A DNA stretch of 5,941 nt from Chloroflexota bacterium (GCA_010092805.1 JAADYY010000286.1:1-5941), one strand, 5' to 3'. Counted from the first letter of the stretch, positions 1-5,909 are shown. Numbers and translations: made by a program. The notes: generated from the letters alone by a model not told the origin.

Positions 1-6
1 ATGAAT

Positions 7-14
7 GGAGAAAG
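7..14 (+). promoter_or_regulatory. Ribosome binding site deciding the PstS-like start
   Basis: GGAGAAAG lies here, with its GGAG core at 7-10, nine bases before the ATG at 20. The frame is closed upstream by TGA at 2-4, so the gene starts inside the window. ATG codons in frame are at 5, 20 and 26. Only the one at 20 has a Shine-Dalgarno at a normal distance; the ATG at 5 would overlap this site. The TGA at 2-4 might also end an upstream gene, but that cannot be seen. Confidence 0.6.
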
Positions 15-19
15 ACTTT

Positions 20-1162
20 ATGGCTATGGAAGATGTGAGCTTGACCCCAGAGAACATTCGGCGGGACGAGCCGGAAAATTCCGGCGGGGGGAACCGTCGG
101 CGCGCGCGCAGCCGGGCCGCCGGCGGCATCGGCGTGATCGTGTTCATTGGCAGTTTCCTCGGCTCGATGCTTGGCCCGTTGGCGAATCTCCCGCGCGCCA
201 TCGAGAGCGTCGAGACCTTGCAGCGGCGCTTTTTCTTCCCGCAGATGTGCGTGGTGGGCAGCAACACCATTCTGGGCGAAGACCTGGGCATGGCGCAAAC
301 CTGGGCCGAAGGCTTCGAGGAGAACGCCGATGTGCAGGTGGCGATTCGCGGCATCGGTTCGACGAATGGGGTGCGCGCCGCCGCCGCTGGTGAGTGTGTC
401 AACGTGCTGGCGATGTCGGAGCCGATGCGCGACGACCAGTATGATACGTTATTCAGTAACCAGGTCAACTTAGACTGCGCCGCCGAGATCGGTTTTGATG
501 TCATCGCGTTTGTGACGGACATCAACAACCCGGAACAAACGATCCGCAGTTTGATGCTGCGCCGGATTCTGCGCGGCGATGTGACTAATTGGTCGGAGAT
601 CGGCGGTACGGCGACGGGTGGCGATGTCTATGATGAACCCATCACCATTTATTATCGTCCGGGCAGCGGTACCACTGACTGGATTCTGGGTGAGATCGCC
701 GGGTTGACCGAGGACACCCTGCCAGAGAATGCCAATTACGTCCCTTGCGGCTCCAACGGCGACTGCCTCGACCTCACGCTCAGCACACCGGGCGCGCTCT
801 ACTGGGTGAGCACCGCCTGGATGTCTACGCAGCCACGCGAATTTTTGCGCGTTATCCCGATTGTAACTGGCGATACACGCGGCCAGAACCCGCTCTCAGT
901 CACGTTCGATATCGATCAGTACCCCAACGTGTTGGTGCGCCCGCTGTATCTGTTTGTGCTGGGCGAAAACCCGGCCAATCAGTCCGCGCGTGACTTCCTG
1001 AACTATGTCCGCAGCCGTGAAGGCCAACTGACGCTCCAGGAAACGGGCTACTTCACCTTCTTCAACCGCCCGCCCAATACCGACGTGCCGCTGCCGCCCG
1101 GCTTTGAGCCAGACCCCGAAACGGGCCGCGTTTCCGTGTGCCAACCGACGGGCGACGTCTAG
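20..1162 (+). CDS. PstS-like phosphate ABC transporter substrate-binding protein, membrane-anchored
   Basis: Predicted 380-residue extracytoplasmic solute-binding protein of the PstS/PBP-like type, which captures phosphate for an ABC importer. The N terminus is hydrophilic with an Arg-rich patch (RRRARSR, about 26-32), then one hydrophobic segment at about 36-56, so it should be a signal anchor with the C-terminal part outside. No lipobox cysteine follows that segment. The binding fold shows the family's phosphate-contact loops: GSNT at 80-83, GSTNG at 113-117, SEPM at 133-136 and RPGSGTTDW at 213-221. Later come TPGALYWVS (256-264) and a closing helix ending SREGQ (about 336), then GYFTF (343-347), the usual PstS C-terminal signature. 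Six cysteines (77, 126, 153, 243, 249, 374), including CGSNGDC, could form disulfides. No pstC, pstA or pstB is visible downstream. Family confidence is high; phosphate as the ligand is inferred. Confidence 0.85.
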   Translation: MAMEDVSLTPENIRRDEPENSGGGNRRRARSRAAGGIGVIVFIGSFLGSMLGPLANLPRAIESVETLQRRFFFPQMCVVGSNTILGEDLGMAQTWAEGFEENADVQVAIRGIGSTNGVRAAAAGECVNVLAMSEPMRDDQYDTLFSNQVNLDCAAEIGFDVIAFVTDINNPEQTIRSLMLRRILRGDVTNWSEIGGTATGGDVYDEPITIYYRPGSGTTDWILGEIAGLTEDTLPENANYVPCGSNGDCLDLTLSTPGALYWVSTAWMSTQPREFLRVIPIVTGDTRGQNPLSVTFDIDQYPNVLVRPLYLFVLGENPANQSARDFLNYVRSREGQLTLQETGYFTFFNRPPNTDVPLPPGFEPDPETGRVSVCQPTGDV

Positions 1163-1198
1163 CGCCGCACAGATCCGCAGGCATCTGCATAGGACCTT

Positions 1199-1250
1199 GT
1201 CAACGACCCCAATCCACTGATCGGGGTCGTTGGCTGTGCAGCCAGATTTT
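1199..1250 (+). terminator. Stacked-hairpin terminator after the PstS-like gene
   Basis: A perfect 10-bp stem pairs CAACGACCCC (1201-1210) with GGGGTCGTTG (1223-1232). It can extend outward by U-G and G-C pairs, and its loop holds a further ATC/GAT stem (1212-1214 with 1219-1221) closing CACT. A second hairpin, TGGCT-gtgc-AGCCA (1231-1244), overlaps the base of the first and is followed by GATTTTA. The T-run is short and follows the second, weaker hairpin, so efficiency is uncertain, but position 37 bases past the stop codon fits termination. Confidence 0.65.
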
Positions 1251-1280
1251 AGGCGTCGTCTTATGTTGATCTCAGGGCGA

Positions 1281-1307
1281 TATTATTAGCTTGCTGTACA
1301 ATCAAGC
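1281..1307 (+). promoter_or_regulatory. Candidate ubiE promoter with small dyad
   Basis: This is an AT-rich island in GC-rich DNA, 37 to 63 bases before the ubiE start. It contains two -10-like hexamers, TATTAT at 1281-1286 and TACAAT at 1297-1302, each 5 of 6 to TATAAT. Neither has a clear -35 at 16-18 bases; TTGATC at 1266 is too far from TACAAT (25 bases) and too close to TATTAT. TACAAT sits inside an inverted repeat, GCTTG (1289-1293) and CAAGC (1303-1307), which could be an operator or chance. Confidence 0.35.
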
Positions 1308-1343
1308 ATATTCGATACGATTAGACATCATCATACAGGCATC

Positions 1344-2072
1344 ATGGCACATCTTGAAGGACGGGAGCGCGCTGCCTACGTGCAGGCGATGTTTGACCGC
1401 ATTGCGGGACGTTACAACCTGATGAACCGGCTGATGACCGCCGGGCAGGATCAGCGCTGGCGGCAGTTTGCGGTGCAGCAGGCACAACTCGAGTCGGGCG
1501 GTAGGCTGCTCGATCTCGCGACGGGCACCGGAGATATTGCGTTTGCGGCGCTGAAAGCGGTGCCGGGCGCGCAGGTGATCGGCGGGGATTTCTCGCTCAA
1601 CATGATGCGCGTTGGGCAGGCGACGCCATTGGGGGCGCAGGTCGGTTGGAGCGGGGCGGATGCGCTCAACCTGCCCTTTCCAGACGGCACATTCGACGCG
1701 GTGACGGCGGGTTACCTCATGCGCAACGTCATCGATATTCCGCGCGCGTTTGCGGAGCAGCGCCGCGTGCTCAAGCCCGGCGGGCGGTTGGTCATCCTCG
1801 ACACGACGCCGCCGGGGCCGACGCCGCTGCGCCCATTCATCGAGATCCACCTGCGCTACGTGATCCCGACACTCGGTCGGCTGATCGGGCAGGAGTCGGA
1901 TGCTTACCAGTATCTGCCAGAGTCGACGCAGGCGTTCAAGACGCCGGACGAACTTGCCGATTTGATGCGTGCCGCCGGGTTCGTCAATGTGGATTACAAG
2001 CTGTTCATGTTCGGCACGATGGCCGTACATTGGGGCGAAAATCCGTCGGCGGTTTCGACCTCAGACGGCTAA
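1344..2072 (+). CDS. ubiE: Demethylmenaquinone/ubiquinone methyltransferase UbiE/MenG
   Basis: Predicted 242-residue class I SAM-dependent C-methyltransferase that methylates the quinone ring late in menaquinone (or ubiquinone) synthesis, at the inner face of the membrane. The N terminus FDRIAGRYNLMNRLMTAGQDQRW (from 17, Trp39) matches the first UbiE signature region. SAM motif I is LDLATGTGD (56-64), with the acidic residue after strand 2 at Asp82. DALNLPFPDGTFD (106-118), then RN at 127-128 and RVLKPGG (141-147), match the second signature region. YQYLPEST (188-195), F198 and the C-terminal FGTMAVHWGE (223-232) are also typical. Length is normal. The ATG at 1344 has only a weak AGG four bases upstream. 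Two signature positions differ: Asp153-Thr replaces the usual Glu before the aromatic/Ser, and Asp-Gln replaces the usual His/Arg before Trp39. Menaquinone is the likelier product if the host is Chloroflexota (inference). Its stop overlaps that of the convergent gene. Confidence 0.93.
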   Translation: MAHLEGRERAAYVQAMFDRIAGRYNLMNRLMTAGQDQRWRQFAVQQAQLESGGRLLDLATGTGDIAFAALKAVPGAQVIGGDFSLNMMRVGQATPLGAQVGWSGADALNLPFPDGTFDAVTAGYLMRNVIDIPRAFAEQRRVLKPGGRLVILDTTPPGPTPLRPFIEIHLRYVIPTLGRLIGQESDAYQYLPESTQAFKTPDELADLMRAAGFVNVDYKLFMFGTMAVHWGENPSAVSTSDG

Positions 2073-3538
2073 TCGCGCGTCAGCAGCCACAGTGTCACCG
2101 AGGCGGTGGCGGCATCTTCGCCGGGGCGAGGATAGACACCAATCTGCACCGCAGTGGCCGCCAGACTCGGCGCAGTCTGCGGCACGTCAGCCCCGATGTG
2201 CGGTGCGGTATCGACCAATACATACACCGCGCCGTGATCAGCCAGCGCCGCTTCGATTTGCGGCAGGCCGGGTGCATCCGTGCAGGTGAGTCGCAAGCTG
2301 TGCTCGGCGTAGAAATTGGCGCGGCGGCAGCCATCCGGAAACATGCTGGCGATGATCGGCAGATCGGGGCGGTCGAGCGTATTCGGCAGCCCGATCACCG
2401 CTTCACGCAAGCCGAAGCCGCCGCTGTGCTCGGTGATGTACTGCGTCCGAATCTGTGTCGGCAGCGGTGCGTCGCCGGGCGAGCGATACAGCACGGCCGC
2501 GAAGCGCAAGAACGCAACGCTCAGCACAAGAAGCACTGCGACAGCGACGACGGCGCGCCATTGTCGGCTGGGCACCTGCGCGATCAGCGCCGCGAGTCCC
2601 GCCCCAGCGAGGATCAGCATGACGGGCAGCGCCACCACAAAATGACGCGGCAGCACCTCACGCCCCAACACGATCATGCTGATCAGCGGCAGGCCGACCG
2701 CCAGCACCAGCACGCCGCCCACGCGCGGGCGGGTGATCACCAGCGCCGCTAATCCGGCCAGCAGGGCGACCGCCCACACCACCGTCCCAAAGCCAAACAA
2801 CGGATCGACCAGGCGGGCGATGTTCGCCGCGATAGATGCGCCGCCCGCGCCGCTGCTCACCCAACCGAGCGCAATTGTGAAGAAGTCACGCCCGGTGACC
2901 ACGATGTACGCGACGGGGACGATAAAGCAGGCCGCCGCCGCTGCCGCCGTAATGATCAGCAGCTCGAGCCGCCGCCGCAGCGGGTACACCGCGAGCAGCA
3001 GTACGACCAGCGCGATCATCAGGGCGAAGGGCAGTGCCGTGAATTTGAACAGCGCCGCCGCACCGAAGGCCGCCCCGGTGAGCAGCGCAGCGCGGCGCGC
3101 CCCCGACTGTGCCAGCCGCAGACTCGCCCACAACGCGACAACGACCAGCGCGCCCGCCTCCGCGTCGCTGAGGGCCAGCCGCTCGAAAAACAGCAGATAA
3201 GGCGACGCGATCCACAGCACACCGCCAAGTACAGCCGCCGCCGCGCCGAAGCGCGCCCGCATCAAGGCGTAGCCCGCCGCAAATCCCAGCACGGCGATCA
3301 GTAGGGTGGGGAGCCGTCCGGCGTACACCGGTGCGTTTTGTGGGTAGAGGGCCGCAATCGGCCAGTGATTGATGATCTTGCCGTCGCTGATCACCCAGAA
3401 GGGGTGCAGATTCCACACCTCAACGGCGCGCGTCAGGTGCAGACCTTCGTCATTGTGTAGGGGAAGGCCACCCAAAGCGGGTAGGCGCGTGGCCCACAAA
3501 CCGCATAGGAGGATGACCGCTGGCAGCCAAGCACGCAC
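2069..3538 (-). CDS. GT-C family membrane glycosyltransferase (PMT/ArnT-like)
   Basis: Predicted 489-residue polytopic membrane protein of the GT-C fold (glycosyltransferase family 39/83-like), which uses a polyprenyl-phosphate sugar outside the membrane. A first membrane helix (about 5-24) is followed by HNDEGLHL, whose Asp30-Glu31 pair is the acidic motif of the first outer loop in this family. RLALSDAEAG (120-129) supplies a second acidic residue. Some nine to eleven hydrophobic segments run to about residue 350, including ALFKFTALP (162-170) and LPRHFVVALP (296-305), which resembles the family's late Arg/Tyr-Leu-Pro motif. Residues 350-489 form a soluble, probably outer C-terminal domain. 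The start is GTG: an in-frame TGA at 3566-3568 closes the frame just upstream, and AGAGG lies about ten bases before the GTG. It follows infA by 83 bases on the same strand with no terminator seen, so it is probably cotranscribed. Sugar and acceptor cannot be told. Confidence 0.8.
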   Translation of the reverse strand: MRAWLPAVILLCGLWATRLPALGGLPLHNDEGLHLTRAVEVWNLHPFWVISDGKIINHWPIAALYPQNAPVYAGRLPTLLIAVLGFAAGYALMRARFGAAAAVLGGVLWIASPYLLFFERLALSDAEAGALVVVALWASLRLAQSGARRAALLTGAAFGAAALFKFTALPFALMIALVVLLLAVYPLRRRLELLIITAAAAAACFIVPVAYIVVTGRDFFTIALGWVSSGAGGASIAANIARLVDPLFGFGTVVWAVALLAGLAALVITRPRVGGVLVLAVGLPLISMIVLGREVLPRHFVVALPVMLILAGAGLAALIAQVPSRQWRAVVAVAVLLVLSVAFLRFAAVLYRSPGDAPLPTQIRTQYITEHSGGFGLREAVIGLPNTLDRPDLPIIASMFPDGCRRANFYAEHSLRLTCTDAPGLPQIEAALADHGAVYVLVDTAPHIGADVPQTAPSLAATAVQIGVYPRPGEDAATASVTLWLLTRD

Positions 3539-3621
3539 GAACTGGCAGCCTCTCAGGACTTCACATCAGCGGCGGCGCGTGGGCAGCAGCACGGATAAAC
3601 CGGGGATTTCGGAGCGCGCCG

Positions 3622-3876
3622 CTAACTGCTGGAATCTTCGCCCGCGCGCTGGCCGTCACGGTAGCGGTAGGTGATGCGCCCGCGCGACGGATCATACATG
3701 CTCATTTCGACGCGCACCCGGTCACCGAGCAGGATGCGGATGTAATACTTGCGCATCTTGCCAGAAAGATAGGCCAGAATGCGGTGGCCGTTCTCCAATT
3801 CGACCAAGAATTGGGTATTCGGTAAGGCCTCGACGACCGTACCCTCAACTTCGATCTTGTCTTCTTTCTTCGCCAT
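3622..3876 (-). CDS. infA: Translation initiation factor IF-1
   Basis: Predicted 84-residue S1/OB-fold factor that binds the 30S A site with IF-2 and IF-3 during initiation. The conserved core is plain: IEVEGTVVEALPNTQF (8-23), VELENGHRILAYLSGKMRK (25-43), IRILLGDRV (46-54) and RGRITYRYR (65-73). The ATG at 3876 is chosen over an in-frame ATG 14 codons upstream because it gives the standard MAKKED start and has AGGA at 3885-3882, five bases before it. The family is usually about 72 residues; this one runs on with a hydrophilic tail, DGQRAGEDSSS. It lies 119 bases after rpsU and 83 before the glycosyltransferase, all in one direction. Confidence 0.97.
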   Translation of the reverse strand: MAKKEDKIEVEGTVVEALPNTQFLVELENGHRILAYLSGKMRKYYIRILLGDRVRVEMSMYDPSRGRITYRYRDGQRAGEDSSS

Positions 3877-3884
3877 CTTCTTCC

Positions 3885-3916
3885 TAGATAACTGTGCTGG
3901 ACACTGGATAGATAAC
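3885..3916 (-). repeat. Direct repeat GTTATCTA in the infA leader
   Basis: On the minus strand GTTATCTA occurs at 3916-3909 and again at 3892-3885, 24 bases start to start. The final A of the second copy is the first base of the infA Shine-Dalgarno AGGA. The spacer contains a shorter near-repeat (TCCAG twice). The AT-rich octamers stand out in GC-rich DNA. A regulatory role is inference only. Confidence 0.5.
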
Positions 3917-3933
3917 AACGCAAAACGGCAATT

Positions 3934-3956
3934 CCGCTGCCCTGAACAGGCAGCGG
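3934..3956 (-). promoter_or_regulatory. Hairpin between rpsU and infA, possible attenuator or processing site
   Basis: A perfect 8-bp stem, CCGCTGCC (3956-3949) with GGCAGCGG (3941-3934), closes a 7-base loop TGTTCAG. Downstream on the minus strand the sequence reads AATTGCCGTTTTG, so there is a short T-run but not right after the stem. It could be a partial terminator tuning infA against the ribosomal genes upstream, an RNA processing signal, or a 3' end stabiliser of the rpsU message. It is too imperfect to call a full terminator. Confidence 0.5.
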
Positions 3957-3995
3957 TTATTGGCTTGGCTCGGTTCTAGCGGCTGGCTGCCGCGG

Positions 3996-4196
3996 TTAGC
4001 GCGACATTGCCTTACGCTGGCGGCGGCGCGAGCGGCGGATCGCCTTCTTCTTCTCGATGCGGCGCAACTCGCTCTTCGAGATGTGCCAGCGTTTACGCCG
4101 TACTGTACTCAGGATGCCGCTGTTGGTCACTTTCTTACGAAAGCGGCGCAGCAGGGCTTCCTGGGACTCGTTGGGTCTCAGGGTGACATGTGCCAT
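3996..4196 (-). CDS. rpsU: Small ribosomal subunit protein bS21
   Basis: Predicted 66-residue, very basic ribosomal protein of the 30S platform, close to the 16S 3' end that pairs with Shine-Dalgarno sequences. The family pattern is clear: N-terminal VTLRPNESQEALLRRFRKKVTNSGIL (4-29), then VRRKRW (32-37), and a lysine/arginine-rich helical tail from about 43 (RRIEKKKAIRRSRRRQRK). Length is within the usual 58-71. The ATG at 4196 is set by the MA start and homology; the very strong Shine-Dalgarno lies farther away than usual (see the leader entry). It is 75 bases downstream of the S1 gene and upstream of infA. Confidence 0.95.
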   Translation of the reverse strand: MAHVTLRPNESQEALLRRFRKKVTNSGILSTVRRKRWHISKSELRRIEKKKAIRRSRRRQRKAMSR

Positions 4197-4264
4197 AGCT
4201 CAGCCATTCACCTCCTTTCCAGAGATTTTGGCGAGCATTCCCCGGCTGGGAGAATGCTCTGGAA
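4197..4264 (-). promoter_or_regulatory. Structured rpsU leader with very strong Shine-Dalgarno
   Basis: Reading the minus strand, AAAGGAGGTGA (4218-4208) matches the canonical 16S anti-Shine-Dalgarno complement over about eleven bases. Its GGAGG core ends 14 bases before the rpsU ATG. Upstream are two inverted repeats sharing bases. The outer one pairs TTCCAGAG (4264-4257) with CTCTGGAA (4224-4217). The inner one pairs GAGCATTC (4259-4252) with GAATGCTC (4240-4233), plus CCC/GGG and a 4-base loop. GAG at 4259-4257 can join only one at a time. The outer 3' arm takes the first As of the Shine-Dalgarno. No T-run follows, so it is not an ordinary terminator. Confidence 0.6.
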
Positions 4265-4271
4265 GCGTAAA

Positions 4272-5555
4272 TTATACGCCAACTTCCGCTTCGGCGCTAC
4301 CGTCTTCTTGCTCGACTGGTGACTCCGCAACGGGTGCCTCGTCCGCAGCGGCTTCTGCCTCAGCCTCAGCCTCAGCGGCTTCTGCCTCGGCCTCGGCCTG
4401 GCTGGCGAGCGTCTCTTTCCAGCGGTCTTTCTCTTCGTCGGTCACCTCTTTGAGGCTGAGGCCCAGACGCTGCTTTTCCGCCTCAATGCTGATCACGCGC
4501 ATAAGCAGTTTCTGCCCCTCATGCACCACCAGGCTGGGGTCTTCTGGCGGTGGTTCGGAGAGTTGGCTGGTGTGCAGCAGCGCTTCGATACCCGGGTCGA
4601 GGCTGATGAACGCGCCGAACTGCGCCACCCGCGAGACGGTGCCGTCGACCAACTGGCCCACGTGATAGAGTTCCTCCACCTTCGCCCAGGGGTTGTCTTG
4701 CAGGCGCTTCAGACTCAGGCCGATGCGCTTGCCTTCTGAGTCCAGGCGCAGGATGTAGACTTCGACTTCGTCGCCTACCTTGAGGATCTCGCGGGGGTGG
4801 TTGACGCGGTGCCAGGCCAGCTCCGAGATGTGGATCAGACCGTCTGCGCCCCCCAGATCAACAAACGCGCCGAAGTCACGCAGCCCGCTGACAACCCCCT
4901 TGCGGATCTCGCCTTCCCGGAGCTGATCGAGCAGCACTTCTTTGCGAGCCTCACGGTTGTCCCGCTGCGCGTCGCGCTGGCTGAAGACCAACCGCCGCCG
5001 CTTGCGGTTGACCTCGATCACCTTGATGGTGATGGGCTGGCCCACGAGGCGCGCCATCTTCAGTTTGCGGTCTTCTTCGTTCATGCCGCGCGGCAGATCA
5101 ACGACGTGGCTGGCCGGGACAAACCCACGCAGGTTGCCAAAGGGGACGATCAAGCCGCCGCGATTCGCGTCGCTGATCACACCTTCCCAGACATCATCGT
5201 TGTTCATCAACGCTTCGGCGTTCTTCCAATCTTCGGTTTGCTGTGCTTGCGAAACCGACAACACTAGGTTGCCGTCTTCGTCTTCCATGCGCATGATCAT
5301 CACGTCGATGTCATCGCCGACGTTGAAATCGAGCGCATCGGCGTTCATGCGTTCAAGATCTTTGCGCTGCACCATGCCGTCACGCATCGCGCCCTCTAGG
5401 CTGATGATCAGCCCCTGTTCGTCTACGGCCACGATGGTGCCAGTGACAATATCGCCACGCTCAAGCTGATCTTCCTCAGCAAACGAGGCTTCCAACAGAG
5501 TGGCAAAATCCATGTCATTTGGCATTGGTGCAGTGGGTGAATCGAACTGCTGCAT
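4272..5555 (-). CDS. rpsA: S1 RNA-binding domain protein, ribosomal protein S1-like (four S1 domains)
   Basis: Predicted 427-residue protein that would bind mRNA at the 30S subunit and aid initiation. Four S1/OB domains are readable: about 32-104 (GDIVTGTIVAV...LVLSVSQAQ), 120-195 (DDVWEGVISDANRGGLIVPF...LVFSQRDAQ), 214-285 (GEIRKGVVSGLRDFGAFVDL, GLIHISELAW, RIGLSLKRL) and 298-370 (VGQLVDGTVSRVAQFGAFISL, LLHTSQL, RLGLSLKEV). Domain 3 is closest to the consensus; domains 1 and 2 are more divergent, as in S1 proteins where they contact the ribosome. The tail, about 384-427, is acidic and Ala/Glu-rich. E. coli S1 has six domains; four-domain forms are common in other phyla. The ATG at 5555 has GGGGAG eleven bases upstream; ATGs at codons 11 and 15 lack a visible ribosome site. 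It heads the rpsU-infA cluster. Confidence 0.92.
   Translation of the reverse strand: MQQFDSPTAPMPNDMDFATLLEASFAEEDQLERGDIVTGTIVAVDEQGLIISLEGAMRDGMVQRKDLERMNADALDFNVGDDIDVMIMRMEDEDGNLVLSVSQAQQTEDWKNAEALMNNDDVWEGVISDANRGGLIVPFGNLRGFVPASHVVDLPRGMNEEDRKLKMARLVGQPITIKVIEVNRKRRRLVFSQRDAQRDNREARKEVLLDQLREGEIRKGVVSGLRDFGAFVDLGGADGLIHISELAWHRVNHPREILKVGDEVEVYILRLDSEGKRIGLSLKRLQDNPWAKVEELYHVGQLVDGTVSRVAQFGAFISLDPGIEALLHTSQLSEPPPEDPSLVVHEGQKLLMRVISIEAEKQRLGLSLKEVTDEEKDRWKETLASQAEAEAEAAEAEAEAEAAADEAPVAESPVEQEDGSAEAEVGV
4348..4401 (-). repeat. 27-bp tandem duplication coding the Ala/Glu tail of S1
   Basis: Two adjacent 27-base units, 4348-4374 and 4375-4401, match at 23 of 27 positions. Each carries GCGGCTTCTGCCTC followed by GCCTC-type hexamers on the plus strand. 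The repeat is in frame and encodes the Ala-Glu alternation in the S1 C-terminal tail. Such tracts can expand or shrink by slippage in whole codons. Confidence 0.8.
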
Positions 5556-5774
5556 ACCCGTCTAAGCTCCCCACGAGCGGTACTCTAACTGGACGATGTA
5601 AGGCAACCATGCGCAACTCATTCCCCCTTACCTGGGCAAGGGGCATCTGCGCGCCGTGCAGCGACACGCCAGATAAAGCGGCGAGTCCTAAGCTGTGCAG
5701 CGATCAGCGCTCGAGTATCGAGGGTGCCTGACGTGCTGTTGTTTGGTTTGGGCTGTCAGCGCTGCGGCCACGCG

Positions 5775-5798
5775 ATGCGCACACATGCACACATGCGC
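5775..5798. repeat. Alternating purine-pyrimidine tract with two ACACATGC units
   Basis: Every base step from 5775 to 5798 alternates purine and pyrimidine. The core is a perfect tandem ACACATGC at 5781-5788 and 5789-5796, flanked by GCGCA (5777-5781) and TGCGC (5794-5798), an inverted pair. Such tracts of CG and CA/TG steps can adopt Z-DNA under negative supercoiling; that this one does is inference. Confidence 0.6.
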
Positions 5799-5909
5799 CG
5801 GGGTAGAGCAGGCACAGGCGCGATGTGGGCATTGGAACGCAGTTTATCGGTCGCGAGCGTGCGTAAAAACGCTTCCCCCCCCAGAGGACGACGTTTTCGC
5901 CTTCAATTA

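Noticed and set aside
1..393. 130-codon frame starting at base 1
   Set aside because: It is Arg-rich, lacks any family pattern and lies in another frame of the PstS-like gene.
1302..2030. 242-codon open frame antisense to ubiE
   Set aside because: Its product is Arg/His-rich with no family pattern, it lies wholly opposite a clear methyltransferase gene, and such frames are expected in GC-rich DNA.
1646..2752. 368-codon open frame on the plus strand crossing the ubiE/glycosyltransferase boundary
   Set aside because: It overlaps two well-supported genes, its product is low-complexity and Arg/Gln/His-rich, and no ribosome site or family motif is present.
3573..3621. CGGCGCG/CGCGCCG inverted repeat between infA and the glycosyltransferase
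   Set aside because: The arms are 7 bp and 35 bases apart with no T-run; chance pairing is likely in DNA this rich in G and C.
4233..4259. Strong hairpin between the S1 and rpsU genes read as an intrinsic terminator
   Set aside because: Neither strand has a T-run after the stem (GCCAAAATC on one side, TGGAAGCG on the other), so it is treated as leader structure.
5526..5552. AGTTCGATTC followed by CACCA on the minus strand, resembling a tRNA 3' end
   Set aside because: The T-stem does not pair with its upstream side, no acceptor partner exists, and the bases encode the first residues of the S1 protein.
5799..5812. GGGGTAGAGCA, resembling a tRNA D-arm
   Set aside because: No matching T-loop, anticodon stem or acceptor pairing lies at the required distances on this strand.
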